From assembly GCF_007109405.1 (NCBI RefSeq), contig NZ_VJOY01000015.1, forward strand, positions 1-64,000: a DNA stretch of 64,000 nucleotides, in the 5' to 3' direction. The DNA is from Pseudomonas mangiferae (lineage in GTDB: Bacteria > Pseudomonadota > Gammaproteobacteria > Pseudomonadales > Pseudomonadaceae). Each line of letters begins with the position of its first letter. Within the stretch, counting starts at the first letter, position 1. Of the stretch, positions 17,381 to 25,607 are shown piece by piece. The notes under the pieces are model-generated. The model saw only the letters and a program-made list of their open reading frames with translations. It was not told where the DNA came from and did no database searches. The translations under genes were made by a program, and so were the position numbers.

Positions 17381-17908
17381 ATGGCAGAGTCGGCAGGTCT
17401 TCCCATCGCCCACGTCGGCAGCGAAGTGGCGGGCAAGAACGTGGTCACGGGATCGCCCACGGTATTCGTCGGCAGCACGGCCATCGGCCAGGCGGACCGT
17501 TGCCCCACCTGCTCGCCCGCGGTGGGCCAGCCGGTGAACCCGATCCTGGGCGCCAAGCTGCTGCCGGCGGAGACCGACTTCGCCCTGCCGGCGCCGTCGC
17601 CCTTCGCCTTCAGCCGCAGCTACCTGTCCCGGGACGCGCGCATCGGCAGTCTGGGCCAGGGCTGGTCCCTGCCCGGGGAAGGGCTGGGCCTGGAGCTTAA
17701 GCCCACCGCCACCACCCTGATCGACTTCCAGGGGCGGCGCATCGACTTTCCGGTGCTGGGGCCGGGGGCGGCGTTCTACTCGGGCAGCGAGTTGCTGTGG
17801 CTGTGCCGCGGAGGGGTGGCGGACGGGGTGACCTTCGTCCCCTGGACCGGCCGCTGGGCCGCGGTCGCCGAGGCCACCCAGCGCCACGAGGGGGCGGTGC
17901 TGAGCTAA
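17381..17908 (+). pseudogene. rhs 5' fragment: PAAR-like N-terminus plus DUF6531 start, truncated
   Basis: 175 residues from the ATG at 17381. The start, HVGSEVAGKNVVTGSPTVF, is a PAAR-like tip motif. It is followed by VGQPVNPILGAKLLPAETDF and LPAPSPFAFSRSYLS, the entry to the Rhs barrel (DUF6531). The frame then stops at 17906-17908, where a full Rhs would continue for more than a thousand residues. The remaining Rhs core appears only from about 20160. So this is the 5' remnant of an rhs gene. Whether the short product is still made or works as a free-standing PAAR protein is open. GC content is that of the backbone, unlike the inserted cassette. Confidence 0.75.
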
Positions 17909-17916
17909 GAATCCTC

Positions 17917-17924
17917 TTGGCTGG
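17917..17924. repeat. Left copy of 8-base direct repeat flanking the inserted cassette
   Basis: TTGGCTGG at 17917-17924 recurs in the same orientation at 20156-20163, next to the point where the rhs reading frame resumes. Flanking bases are partly similar (aatcct before the left copy, attcct before the right). This may mark the recombination join, but an eight-base match can occur by chance. Confidence 0.35.
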
Positions 17925-17982
17925 ATACCCTCTCAGGCATACGAAGCCTGGAGCTCAAGACCCATATACTCCCGGACTTCCC

Positions 17983-18363
17983 ATGATTCAGTTCAATGCC
18001 CATCAACTTCAACAACTCGCCCAGGCAGAACAGGACACGTTCGTCGATAAGGTGCAGGCGCATTTTCTGCAGACCTATATTCCCGATGCCAGGGAACCCT
18101 GGGGCGACTATACGCCATCCGACTTGCGGGCCCGTATTGAGCGAGGGATCGCGCGTGCGAAACAGTACGGTTTTAACAGCGAAGAGGAGTGGTTCGATTT
18201 CCTCGTATGCCAGATGGCACTGGGAGAGGGTTTCGAGGGTGATCCGCGTTATCCCTGGGCAGCAGCCATTCTGAACGACACGCAGGGATCGGAGTGCTCG
18301 CAGCGGCTATACAAGGCGATGATCATGCAGAGGCACATCGACATAAGGGAAGAGGTCCGCTGA
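17983..18363 (+). CDS. Small conserved-type protein, possible adaptor of the following toxin candidate
   Basis: 126 residues beginning MIQFNAHQLQQLAQAEQD. The frame is open back to 17797, but that part overlaps the rhs fragment in another frame. Predicted mostly helical, with an Asp-rich loop (REPWGDYTPSDLRARIERGI) and EEEWFDFLVCQMALG. No signal peptide or membrane segment. It sits three bases before the next gene and shares its low-GC composition, so they are one operon. I recall small proteins of this appearance beside Rhs/VgrG-linked effectors, but cannot name the family. An adaptor or chaperone role is inference. Confidence 0.6.
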   Translation: MIQFNAHQLQQLAQAEQDTFVDKVQAHFLQTYIPDAREPWGDYTPSDLRARIERGIARAKQYGFNSEEEWFDFLVCQMALGEGFEGDPRYPWAAAILNDTQGSECSQRLYKAMIMQRHIDIREEVR

Positions 18364-18366
18364 TAC

Positions 18367-19257
18367 ATGCACCCGATGGAGCGATACCCTGGCGAATTTG
18401 ATGAATTTGCGCAGCTCGTCTATGAAGCCAAACTCGAGCGCGAGCGAAAATTGGAGCGGGCCAATGCGGTGTTTCGAGACACGCTGCGCAAGATGCGGGC
18501 CGATATTCCGGTCTATCAATGCAAGGATGGCAACTGCTGTGATGCGCGGTGGGCGGATGTGATGAAAGAAGTGAATTTCATCTCTGAACACCCTGACCCT
18601 ATCGAGCGCAATCGCCAGATCAATGCTCTGTATGCCGACCTTTACCTCAAGAACCCCAACCAGAAATGGGCTGCAACTGCCGCCATCGTTTCAAAGCAAG
18701 TGGGATGCACAATGATGGGTAACCCATTTGTAGATAATGAAGTTCTAGGAAAAGGCAATGTTGCAATTTTTCAGAATATCTACCCCATCCTGAAGGTGTA
18801 TCAAACGGCGCGGCCGCCTTTGACGGACGAGCAGCTTTTGAAGTGCATTAAACGTCATCTTGTAAACTTGAAAGAAGAGCATCGAAAAAATTTACTAGAA
18901 GCAATTCAATTAATGATGAAAAATTACCCACAGGCCGCAGCATTAGCCATTGCGGAGCACGAGCAAAGTGTAGTGGTGCAAAATGCTATGTGGGATGACA
19001 ATCTGCTTGTCGCACAGGCATGGATTAATGCGCAAACAGGAGAGATCGCTGTAGACCAAAGCGTTTATTTCACTTCCGGGTGCGATAAATCCGATAGCAC
19101 TCGACTGAGCTTCCCCGGGGATCTGAATGTTTCCAACGCCAAAGATCGCGTAAAGTTCTATAAAAATAATTTTTTATCTAAATTTGATGAAGTCAATACA
19201 AATCCCGATAAGATTAATGAAATTCTGGGTGGAATTCGGAATAAAGGGGAACGTTAA
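18367..19257 (+). CDS. Putative toxin of an Rhs-associated cassette (DUF2515-like, tentative)
   Basis: 296 residues, no signal peptide. Features visible: KDGNCCDARWADVMKEVNFIS, then NQKWAATAAIVSKQVGC and KGNVAIFQNIYPILKVYQ, a long helical stretch, then QSVVVQNAMWDDN and LLVAQAWINAQTGEI. The central block looks to me like DUF2515-type proteins found near type VI loci, but this is from memory and not verified. The gene is AT-rich compared with its neighbours and lies between a small protein and a membrane-anchored protein, in a cassette that splits an rhs gene. Toxin function is inferred from that position only. An alternative start is the ATG at 18376. Confidence 0.5.
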   Translation: MHPMERYPGEFDEFAQLVYEAKLERERKLERANAVFRDTLRKMRADIPVYQCKDGNCCDARWADVMKEVNFISEHPDPIERNRQINALYADLYLKNPNQKWAATAAIVSKQVGCTMMGNPFVDNEVLGKGNVAIFQNIYPILKVYQTARPPLTDEQLLKCIKRHLVNLKEEHRKNLLEAIQLMMKNYPQAAALAIAEHEQSVVVQNAMWDDNLLVAQAWINAQTGEIAVDQSVYFTSGCDKSDSTRLSFPGDLNVSNAKDRVKFYKNNFLSKFDEVNTNPDKINEILGGIRNKGER

Positions 19258-19259
19258 TA

Positions 19260-20135
19260 ATGCATAGAACGTTCCAGAGGCTTTCAAGTAAACTCACCTC
19301 AGGCTGGGGCATACTTTTTTCCTTAATCATCGCTATAGCAGGGGTAGGTCATATGGTTTATGAAAAGGTAAAAAATCCATGGGGCCCCTATATTAATAGG
19401 CCTTCTCGGGTCCTCAGAATAGAACTGGGTATGCCATATGATGCGTTCATTGAAAATAATCCAAAAAATATTTTTGCTGAAAGTAACCCCTATGAAGGAG
19501 TTGACGATTATATAGTTTTTTCCATGGACCCTATCGCTGAGCCCAATATGAGCACCGTTATTGTCGAGTATGGGTTCCCGAAAGTCGTTTTCACTTTACC
19601 GCGCTCCACATTCGTGTCACCGGTTTTTGTTGCTGGGCACCTTCGAAGCGTGTCGATCAAGCCGTTGCTGTATCCGGTCAAACGAGAAGAAGCCCTGAGC
19701 CTGGCATCCGACTTAATAAGAATGTTCAATAACAGCAATTTGAAAATCAGTAAAGATAAGTTTAAATTCACTCTGGAAGAAGTAAAGCTGCGCATGCAGC
19801 TTCCGAGACGGGATATGGATTACAAGTCATTTCCTGTAGGAAATTGGCAACGCAAAGAACCTTATGGTATTGGCGAATTTCAGCTACTTATCGAAGTACT
19901 AGATAGAAAGCTTCCGCCCGCAGAGCAACTTTATAGTGTCGATGTATCGATAACTGGGCTGGACCTCCATCAGCGACTGTCTAATCTGGTCAAAGATGCT
20001 CGTCGACGTATTCCTTTGGTAGGGACCAATGGCCCTTGTTCACCGGATGACTATAAGAGTTGTGAGTACGACGATATGCGCATCTATTTGAATGCCTTGC
20101 GAAAGGCAGGCTTAAGTCCGCTTAAGCCGCAATAG
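19260..20135 (+). CDS. Membrane-anchored protein, candidate immunity gene of the cassette
   Basis: 291 residues. One N-terminal membrane helix (about residues 16-34, GILFSLIIAIAGVGHMVY), with the remainder presumably in the periplasm. The rest is a mixed alpha/beta domain without a motif I recognise. It starts two bases after the toxin candidate's stop, with GGGGAA upstream, so the two are co-translated. A toxin followed directly by a single-pass membrane protein is a common toxin/immunity arrangement when the target is in the periplasm or inner membrane. The immunity role is inference. AT-rich composition indicates transfer together with the two genes before it. Confidence 0.55.
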   Translation: MHRTFQRLSSKLTSGWGILFSLIIAIAGVGHMVYEKVKNPWGPYINRPSRVLRIELGMPYDAFIENNPKNIFAESNPYEGVDDYIVFSMDPIAEPNMSTVIVEYGFPKVVFTLPRSTFVSPVFVAGHLRSVSIKPLLYPVKREEALSLASDLIRMFNNSNLKISKDKFKFTLEEVKLRMQLPRRDMDYKSFPVGNWQRKEPYGIGEFQLLIEVLDRKLPPAEQLYSVDVSITGLDLHQRLSNLVKDARRRIPLVGTNGPCSPDDYKSCEYDDMRIYLNALRKAGLSPLKPQ

Positions 20136-20153
20136 ACCATCTGATTCCTGTGA

Positions 20154-21296
20154 TTTTGGCTGGTACATCACTATCGAGGTGTTGCAGGTGATGAAATCAA
20201 GGCCGCCTACCGCTACGACGGCCTCTCCCGGCGCATCCTCAAGCAGGTGCTGCGCGGCGACACCCTCTCCACCACCCGCTTCGGCTGGGACGGCGACCGC
20301 CAGTGCGCCGAAGTCGGCGAGGACTGGCTGCGCACCACCGTGCACGAACCGGGCGGCTTCGTGCCGCTGCTGCGCCTGGAACAGGCCCGCGCCCCGGACC
20401 CGCTGGAACTGATCCAGGCCCGGCGCCTGCTGGCGAGCCAGGGCCAGGCCCTGCCCGAGGCCTACCGGCCGCCCGTGGACGCGCTGCGGCTGGCCTGCTT
20501 CCACACCGACCACCTGGGCACCCCGCTGCGCCTGACCGGCGAAGACGGCCAGCTGCGCTGGCAGGCCGAACCGGACGACTGGGCCGCGGTGCGCGCCGAA
20601 CGCGGCGACACCAACCAGCCGATCCGCTTCCAGGGCCAGTACCATGACGAGGAAAGCGGGCTGTACTACAACCGCTACCGCTACTACGCCCCCGAGTTTG
20701 GACGCTACGTGAGCCAGGACCCGCTCGGGTTGTTGGGGGGGATGAATGGGTACATTTACTCTGAAATTAATCCTTCCCATTACAGCGATCCGCTGGGATT
20801 GAGTCCTTTTGCGGGGGCGGGAGGAATGAGTAATCAGCAATTAGGAAGTTATGCTCAAGCGCAGGCTGCCATAAATTCGGTTAGCGCTGAGCTGGAAAAA
20901 ATCAAAGGAATGATTACATGGGACAATCCTTTTGCCCCAGATTATGTCTCTGCCGAAATTGATGTCTATTTTGCGTCGGGTAGTATTATTTATACTAGAT
21001 ATGGAGATTTATTTACTAGTGGCGGCATTGTTCGCGGATACCCGTCTAGTGCAGGAGGCGCAAATATCTCTGCTGGTTACCTGGTATGTCCTGCCGCACC
21101 TGACAGAAAGGAGTTGAACGATTTCCTTGGCGGGTGGGCTTCGGGTGCTGGTTATTATGATGGAGTTGGTGTTAGTGTTGTTGCTAATTCAGCCGGAACA
21201 GCGGTGAATGTTGGTGCCGGTCTAGGTAAGGCAGGCGCCAGTCTCGGTTCTAATTCCGGGAGGCAGTGGGGGATATCTGATGTCGTACCGAATTAA
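20154..21296 (+). pseudogene. rhs 3' fragment with intact C-terminal toxin domain
   Basis: An Rhs reading frame resumes after a stop at 20151 (YRYDGLSRRILKQ) and runs to 21296; the first in-frame ATG is 20247, giving 349 residues. The Rhs core end is clear: HTDHLGTPLRLT, GQYHDEESGLYYNRYRYYA and EFGRYVSQDPLGLLGG. After SDPLGL (about residue 185 from that ATG) comes a variable C-terminal domain of about 165 residues, Gly-rich, with GGIVRGYPSSAGG and FLGGWASGAGYYDGVGV. Base composition drops sharply at this junction. The toxin activity is not recognised. The fragment lacks its PAAR and most of the barrel, so it is probably silent unless a start codon inside it is used. Confidence 0.75.
20156..20163. 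repeat. Right copy of 8-base direct repeat flanking the inserted cassette
   Basis: TTGGCTGG, same orientation as 17917-17924, at the point where the rhs frame resumes. See the left copy for the caveat on chance. Confidence 0.35.
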
Positions 21297-21729
21297 AAAT
21301 ATCATTTTAATAAAGGGATTTTTAGCGGTTACTGGATTGCTTTTTATATCCATAATTTATTTTTCTATCGCAAGAAGTATGGATAAAACCGATGGGGTAA
21401 GCTTTAGAGAGCTGAGTGATGAAATGAACAAGATACCTAGATTGAAAGATGCAGTATTCATCAAGAGGCATCAGTCTGATCGGTTTGGGTCAGCTCTAAT
21501 TTCCGATAGATTTGCTATGCACTCTTCCATTGGTGTGGCTGAGAAATATAATGAGTGGCTAATTCGCGACGGATGGGTAGCTTTAAGTGCGGGTTCTATT
21601 CGAGAATATGAATATTGCAAAGGAAAAATGACGGCCGCCTTGGAGTTAAATGAAAATACTCGAAGTTTTTCATTTTCTCTGAGCTGGAGTCGCTATGCGC
21701 CGAGTCGCTGCTTAACTAAATTTAAATGA
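21280..21729 (+). CDS. Candidate immunity protein for the Rhs C-terminal toxin
   Basis: 149 residues. Its ATG lies inside the last codons of the Rhs fragment (17-base overlap), the usual coupling of an Rhs toxin tip and its immunity gene. A membrane helix spans about residues 9-30 (ILIKGFLAVTGLLFISIIYF); the remainder is a small soluble domain with a Cys in EYCKGKM and another near the C-terminus. It is AT-rich like the toxin tip. I recognise no family. Its preservation beside a truncated rhs gene is expected if it still protects against sibling strains carrying the full toxin. Confidence 0.6.
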   Translation: MSYRIKNIILIKGFLAVTGLLFISIIYFSIARSMDKTDGVSFRELSDEMNKIPRLKDAVFIKRHQSDRFGSALISDRFAMHSSIGVAEKYNEWLIRDGWVALSAGSIREYEYCKGKMTAALELNENTRSFSFSLSWSRYAPSRCLTKFK

Positions 21730-21734
21730 TTATG

Positions 21735-21800
21735 CTGTAACAGCAGCGGCTTGTCATTGCTGGGTTGTTGGGAGGATTAATAGGTATGTGTAGGTAGTTT
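21735..21800 (+). pseudogene. Possible displaced rhs tip junction (remnant)
   Basis: At about 21763-21795 the DNA reads gggttgttgggaggatta and then ataggtatgtgtagg. The first part would code GLLGGL, the Rhs junction also seen in the intact-looking copy at about 20727. Restoring one A would give GLLGGLNRYV, a very common Rhs end sequence. It is followed by a stop and no long frame. It looks like the relic of an earlier toxin tip pushed downstream, a known mode of Rhs evolution. The match is short, so it is tentative. Confidence 0.4.
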
Positions 21801-21939
21801 CAAGGGTTGGTGCTGGCCGGGGGTAGAGCTATCTAGGCTTTTCGGCATAAAGTACAGAAAGTGCAGAACGCCATGGTCACAAGGCAGACAGAGAAAGTCA
21901 CAGATTTCCTAATCCCCAATGAGCACATTAGAAAATAAC

Positions 21940-22331
21940 ATGAAACCGGCTTGCTGTTTTTTTTAATGCTTTGGATTTTTAATCCTTCGGCAGAATCCTG
22001 TGAAGATTCTTTGCTGAAAGAGCGAGCCATCAGCTTCGCGAAAAAATATAGCTCTGGCTCCGATGTTGTTTTGAAAGAATGGTTTACCAAGAGCGCTTTA
22101 AACACCCAATTCATCAAAGAGAAACATCATCTGGATTTTTTCAATTACACCTATACTCAGGCCAAAGACAACAAAGGTATAAAAACCATCAAAGTGGCTC
22201 TTGATAGCGCCAAATCATGCGATCAATGCGCAGTATCAACCACAATAGAATTCAACTCTAAAAGCCAGCCTTTCGAAGGTACTGAATGTTGGTCATTAGA
22301 AGAAGGGCAGTGGAAGATAAGTGATAAGTGA
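21940..22331 (+). pseudogene. Small exported protein gene, frame broken at a T homopolymer
   Basis: An ATG at 21940 begins MKPACCFF and meets TAA inside a run of eight T. One extra T would join it to the long frame LMLWIFNPSAESCEDS and onward to 22331, producing a normal signal peptide and a mature protein of about 110 residues. That domain (FAKKYSSGSDVVLKEW, then TIKVALDSAKSCDQC, ending EGQWKISDK) resembles small NTF2-like secreted proteins, tentatively. As it stands the frame can only start at a TTG (21951) or ATG (21966). It may be an inactivated immunity-type gene, a slippage-switched gene or a sequencing error. Confidence 0.5.
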
Positions 22332-22349
22332 GCCACTATATTATCAACT

Positions 22350-23017
22350 ATGAAACATGAGAAATTCATAAAACGATTTTCTCTCTTCTACTCATGAGTG
22401 GAGTGTACGCAGCGCCAAACAGTCCAAACAGTCCAAACAGTCCAGACTGGCCCCGGGTTTCGCCACTGAACGCTCACTTTTCCCTACACGAAAACAATCA
22501 ACACCAGTTTGACCCTTCCCTCTGACGAGAGTGAACCCCTCTATCGCCTCGATTGCCACAAGGGAGACTTGGACAAAATTTATGAAGGCATCGGGGACTT
22601 TTGCACGGTTCTTTCAGTGCAAGCTCCATTCTCTTCATGAAAACGGAACCGATCTTTTTATCCCGAGCGATGGCTGAAAACAGCAGGTTCAGTCGAGCAA
22701 CGTTCAACACGGGCTGGGGCGACAGATGTGAAACCCACCCCTATTACGGCCTGGAACGTCACTTCGCTCTTCGCGGATTTACCGTGACGCTGACGATGTC
22801 GCCCATCACCTTCACGCCCTCCATTCGCGAGATGCGCGTCAGGAACCTGGATGGCCCGGAACACTTCACCTATGACGTCGAGGTTCAGGTGAATCCAGAC
22901 AGCCAGGCCAGTCACGCGAGCGCGTTGGCGGTACCTGAAGTCTGCGAGGCTGGATTTTTCTTGGACAAAGATGGAGAGCTGGTCGAGCAGGTTCAGTACT
23001 ACCCGGAAGGGGACTGA
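22350..23017 (+). pseudogene. Multiply frameshifted gene for a secreted protein
   Basis: Reading through four frame changes gives one coherent product: MKHEKFIKRF joined to SLLLMSGVYAAP (signal peptide), three Asn-Ser-Pro repeats, then SPLNAHFSLHENNQ, DESEPLYRLDCHKGDLDKIY, LHENGTDLFIPSDG and finally the open stretch ENSRFSRATFNTGWGDRCET to EQVQYYPEGD. Breaks lie near 22379 (one T short), 22514 (one base extra), 22630-22638 and 22663-22678. The 3' third (from about 22670) is open. So many shifts indicate a decayed gene, probably once an immunity or envelope protein of a toxin cassette. No family recognised. Confidence 0.55.
22422..22446 (+). repeat. Three copies of CCAAACAGT
   Basis: A nine-base unit repeated in tandem, coding Asn-Ser-Pro in the decayed gene just after its predicted signal peptide cleavage site. 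Being a multiple of three, copy-number change would not shift frame. Confidence 0.6.
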
Positions 23018-23207
23018 GCCCAAGGCGTCCGCGGCTCGCTGCCCATGGCAATGGGCTTCGCTGGTATTTCTGCTGGGCGCACATAGTCCTCCCATACAGA
23101 CCACACATGCTTTGTAGCAAGGTCCCGCCCAACGCCGCCGGTGTGCGGCTTGCAAACCATGCGACCAGCCTGCACCCTTAGCCGGTCATCCACCACCCGA
23201 ACCCCTC

Positions 23208-24548
23208 ATGGACCCTTCCCCTAGTTCGACCCTGCTCAGTTATTTCGCCGATTTCGGCATGATTCTCTTCGCGCTGTTCCTAGTGTTGCTCAACGGCTTC
23301 TTCGTGGCCGCGGAGTTCGCCATGGTCAAGCTGCGCGCCACCCGGGTGGACGCCATCGCCGAGCAGAACGGCTGGAGCGGCCGCATCCTGCGTACCGTCC
23401 ACGCGCAACTCGATGCCTACCTGTCCGCCTGCCAGTTGGGGATCACCCTGGCCTCCCTGGGCCTGGGCTGGGTCGGCGAGCCGGCCTTCGCGCACCTGCT
23501 GGAGCCGTTGCTGGCCAGCGCCGGCATCGATACCCCGGAGCTGGTGAAGGGCGTGTCGTTCTTCACCGCCTTCTTCATCATTTCCTACCTGCACATCGTG
23601 GTCGGCGAGCTGGCGCCGAAGTCCTGGGCGATCCGCCAGCCGGAGCGGCTGTCGCTGTGGACCGCAGTGCCGCTGTACCTCTTCTACTGGCTGATGTACC
23701 CGGCCATTTACCTGCTCAACGCCAGCGCCAACGCCATCCTGAGGGTGGCCGGCCAGGGCGAGCCAGGGCCGCATCACGAGCACCACTACAGCCGCGACGA
23801 GCTGAAGCTGATCCTCCATTCCAGCCGCGCCCGCGACCCCAGCGACCAGGACATGCGGGTGCTGGCCTCGGCGGTGGAGCTGGGTGAGCTGGAGGTGGCC
23901 GACTGGGCCAACTCCCGCGAGGACCTGATCTACCTGGACCACGCCGCGCCGCTGTCGGACATCCTGGCGGTGATCCGTCGCCACAAGTACAGCCGCTACC
24001 CGGTGTACGACGCGTCCCAGAACGACTTCATCGGCCTGTTGCACATCAAGGACCTGCTGCTGGCGCTCACCGCCCTGGAGAGCATGCCGGAGACCTTCGA
24101 CCTGGACGAGCTGCTGCGGCCGCTGGAACGGGTCACCCGGCACACGCCGCTGACCCAGCTGCTGGAGCAGTTCCGCCTGGGCAGCGCCCACTTCGCCCTG
24201 GTGGAGGAAGCCGACGGCAAGGTCATCGGCTACCTGACCATGGAAGACGTGCTGGAGGTGTTGGTCGGCGACATCCAGGACGAGCACCGCAAGGCCGAGC
24301 GCGGCATCCTCGCCTACCAGCCGGGCAAGCTGCTGGTGCGGGGCGATACGCCGCTGTTCAAGATCGAGCGGCTGCTGGGGGTGGACCTCGACCACATCGA
24401 GGCGGATACCCTGGCCGGCCTGATCTACGAGAGCCTCAAGCGCATGCCGGAAGAGGAAGAGGTGCTGGACACCGACGGCCTGCGGATCATCGTGAAGAAG
24501 ATGAAGGGCCCGAAGATCATCCTCGCCAAAGTCCTCAAGCAGGACTGA
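23208..24548 (+). CDS. CNNM/CorC-HlyC family transporter (hemolysin-like)
   Basis: 446 residues. N-terminal CNNM (DUF21) membrane domain (about 15-200) with LLNGFFVAAEFAMVKLRATRV and CQLGITLASLGLGWVGEP; two CBS domains (about 225-340) with KYSRYPVYDASQNDFIGLLHIKDLL and GYLTMEDVLEVLVGDIQDEH; and a C-terminal CorC_HlyC domain (about 360-446). This architecture is associated with Mg or other divalent cation efflux in the inner membrane. In P. aeruginosa, from memory, a homologue occupies the place between phoR and the response regulator/phoU genes, so the Rhs island has been inserted next to it. A terminator follows at 24557. Confidence 0.9.
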   Translation: MDPSPSSTLLSYFADFGMILFALFLVLLNGFFVAAEFAMVKLRATRVDAIAEQNGWSGRILRTVHAQLDAYLSACQLGITLASLGLGWVGEPAFAHLLEPLLASAGIDTPELVKGVSFFTAFFIISYLHIVVGELAPKSWAIRQPERLSLWTAVPLYLFYWLMYPAIYLLNASANAILRVAGQGEPGPHHEHHYSRDELKLILHSSRARDPSDQDMRVLASAVELGELEVADWANSREDLIYLDHAAPLSDILAVIRRHKYSRYPVYDASQNDFIGLLHIKDLLLALTALESMPETFDLDELLRPLERVTRHTPLTQLLEQFRLGSAHFALVEEADGKVIGYLTMEDVLEVLVGDIQDEHRKAERGILAYQPGKLLVRGDTPLFKIERLLGVDLDHIEADTLAGLIYESLKRMPEEEEVLDTDGLRIIVKKMKGPKIILAKVLKQD

Positions 24549-24556
24549 CCCCCACG

Positions 24557-24585
24557 AAAAAGCCCGGCATCCGCCGGGCTTTTTT
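24557..24585. terminator. Bidirectional intrinsic terminator between convergent genes
   Basis: GAAAAAGCCCGGC-atcc-GCCGGGCTTTTTT: a seven to eight base-pair GC stem flanked by A and T runs on either side. It can terminate both the CorC-type gene (plus) and the M23 peptidase gene (minus), whose ends lie 48 bases apart. Confidence 0.9.
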
Positions 24586-24596
24586 CATCTGCACCC

Positions 24597-25493
24597 TCAG
24601 CGGTTGCCGATGGCGAAGTTCGGCAGGCTGTCCACCGGCTGGGCGAACTGGAACGGGATTGACTCCAGGGCCAGCCCGACGTTGCGCTGGACCACGAAGT
24701 GCAGGTGCGGGCCGCTGCTGTTGCCGGTGTTGCCGGAGCGGCCAATGGCGGTGCCCACCTCGATCCGCTGCCCTTCGTTGACGCTCACCGAGCCGCGCAT
24801 CAGGTGCAGGTACACGCCCATGGTGCCGTCGTCGTGGAGGAGGCGCACGAAGTTGCCCGATGGGTTGTTGCCGCGCCCGCTCTGCTGGTTCTCGATCTTC
24901 ACCACGGTGCCCGCCCGGGCGGCGACGATGGGCGTGCCTTCGGGCATGGCGATGTCGATGGCGTAGCGCCCCTTGGGGGTGAAATGGCTGTACTGGCCGT
25001 TGGCGCCCTGGCTCTGGCGGAACGGGCCGCCGATCCACGGCAACGGGTAGCGATAGAGCTGCGGCTGCAGCCGCGGGTCGCCCAGGGCGTAGCGGAGCCG
25101 GGGCTTGTAGCGCATGGGCCGGGCGGCGTTCAGCGGCGCCAGGGTGGCCAGGCGGATGTGGCTGCGCGCCGGCAGCACCCAGTGGATCGGCCCGTCCGGG
25201 GCGCCGCTGAGGTTGTCCGCCTGCTCCAGGCTCAGCTCCACCTCCACCGGGGCGAACAGGTCATTGCGCACCACCAGGGTCTCGCCGGCGGCGTGCTTCT
25301 TGGTCTCCAGCTTCACCTGGTTGTCCAGGCGCTCCACCATGCGGTCGCGAAACACGAACACCTGGGCGCCGGGGGCGGCCTTGTCGGTATAGGTCACCAC
25401 CCCGTTGGCGTCGGTGTATTTGTAGATGGTCAGCGCAGCGGACGGCAGGGCCGTCGCCAGCAGACCGCAGAAGAGCAAGCTGCGCCCAAGCAT
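24597..25493 (-). CDS. M23 family metallopeptidase with DUF4124 domain
   Basis: 298 residues from the ATG at 25493, which starts the signal peptide MLGRSLLFCGLLATALPSAA; the longer frame adds 12 residues before it. DUF4124 motif follows (IYKYTDANGVVTYTD). The C-terminal half is a LytM/M23 domain: GRYAIDIAMPEGTPIVAARAG (zinc-ligand Asp region) and GPHLHFVVQRN (H-x-H). M23 enzymes cleave peptidoglycan cross-links or serve as amidase activators in the periplasm. The next gene upstream encodes a paralogue with the same layout. Catalytic histidines appear present, so activity is likely, but an activator role is possible. Confidence 0.88.
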   Translation of the reverse strand: MLGRSLLFCGLLATALPSAALTIYKYTDANGVVTYTDKAAPGAQVFVFRDRMVERLDNQVKLETKKHAAGETLVVRNDLFAPVEVELSLEQADNLSGAPDGPIHWVLPARSHIRLATLAPLNAARPMRYKPRLRYALGDPRLQPQLYRYPLPWIGGPFRQSQGANGQYSHFTPKGRYAIDIAMPEGTPIVAARAGTVVKIENQQSGRGNNPSGNFVRLLHDDGTMGVYLHLMRGSVSVNEGQRIEVGTAIGRSGNTGNSSGPHLHFVVQRNVGLALESIPFQFAQPVDSLPNFAIGNR

Positions 25494-25607
25494 GGCCGGT
25501 ACGTCGAGTGGGAACGGGGTCGGAGGCAAAGCCTAGCAGCGCATCCGGCGCCGGGCGAGACGCCGGCCGTCAGACGGTAGCCGCGGGCCGCGCGGATGAG
25601 GCGTGGA

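Noticed and set aside
17185-23207. Insertion sequence or integrase as the cause of the Rhs island
   Set aside because: No transposase or integrase frame and no terminal inverted repeats were seen; rhs-type recombination explains the region better.
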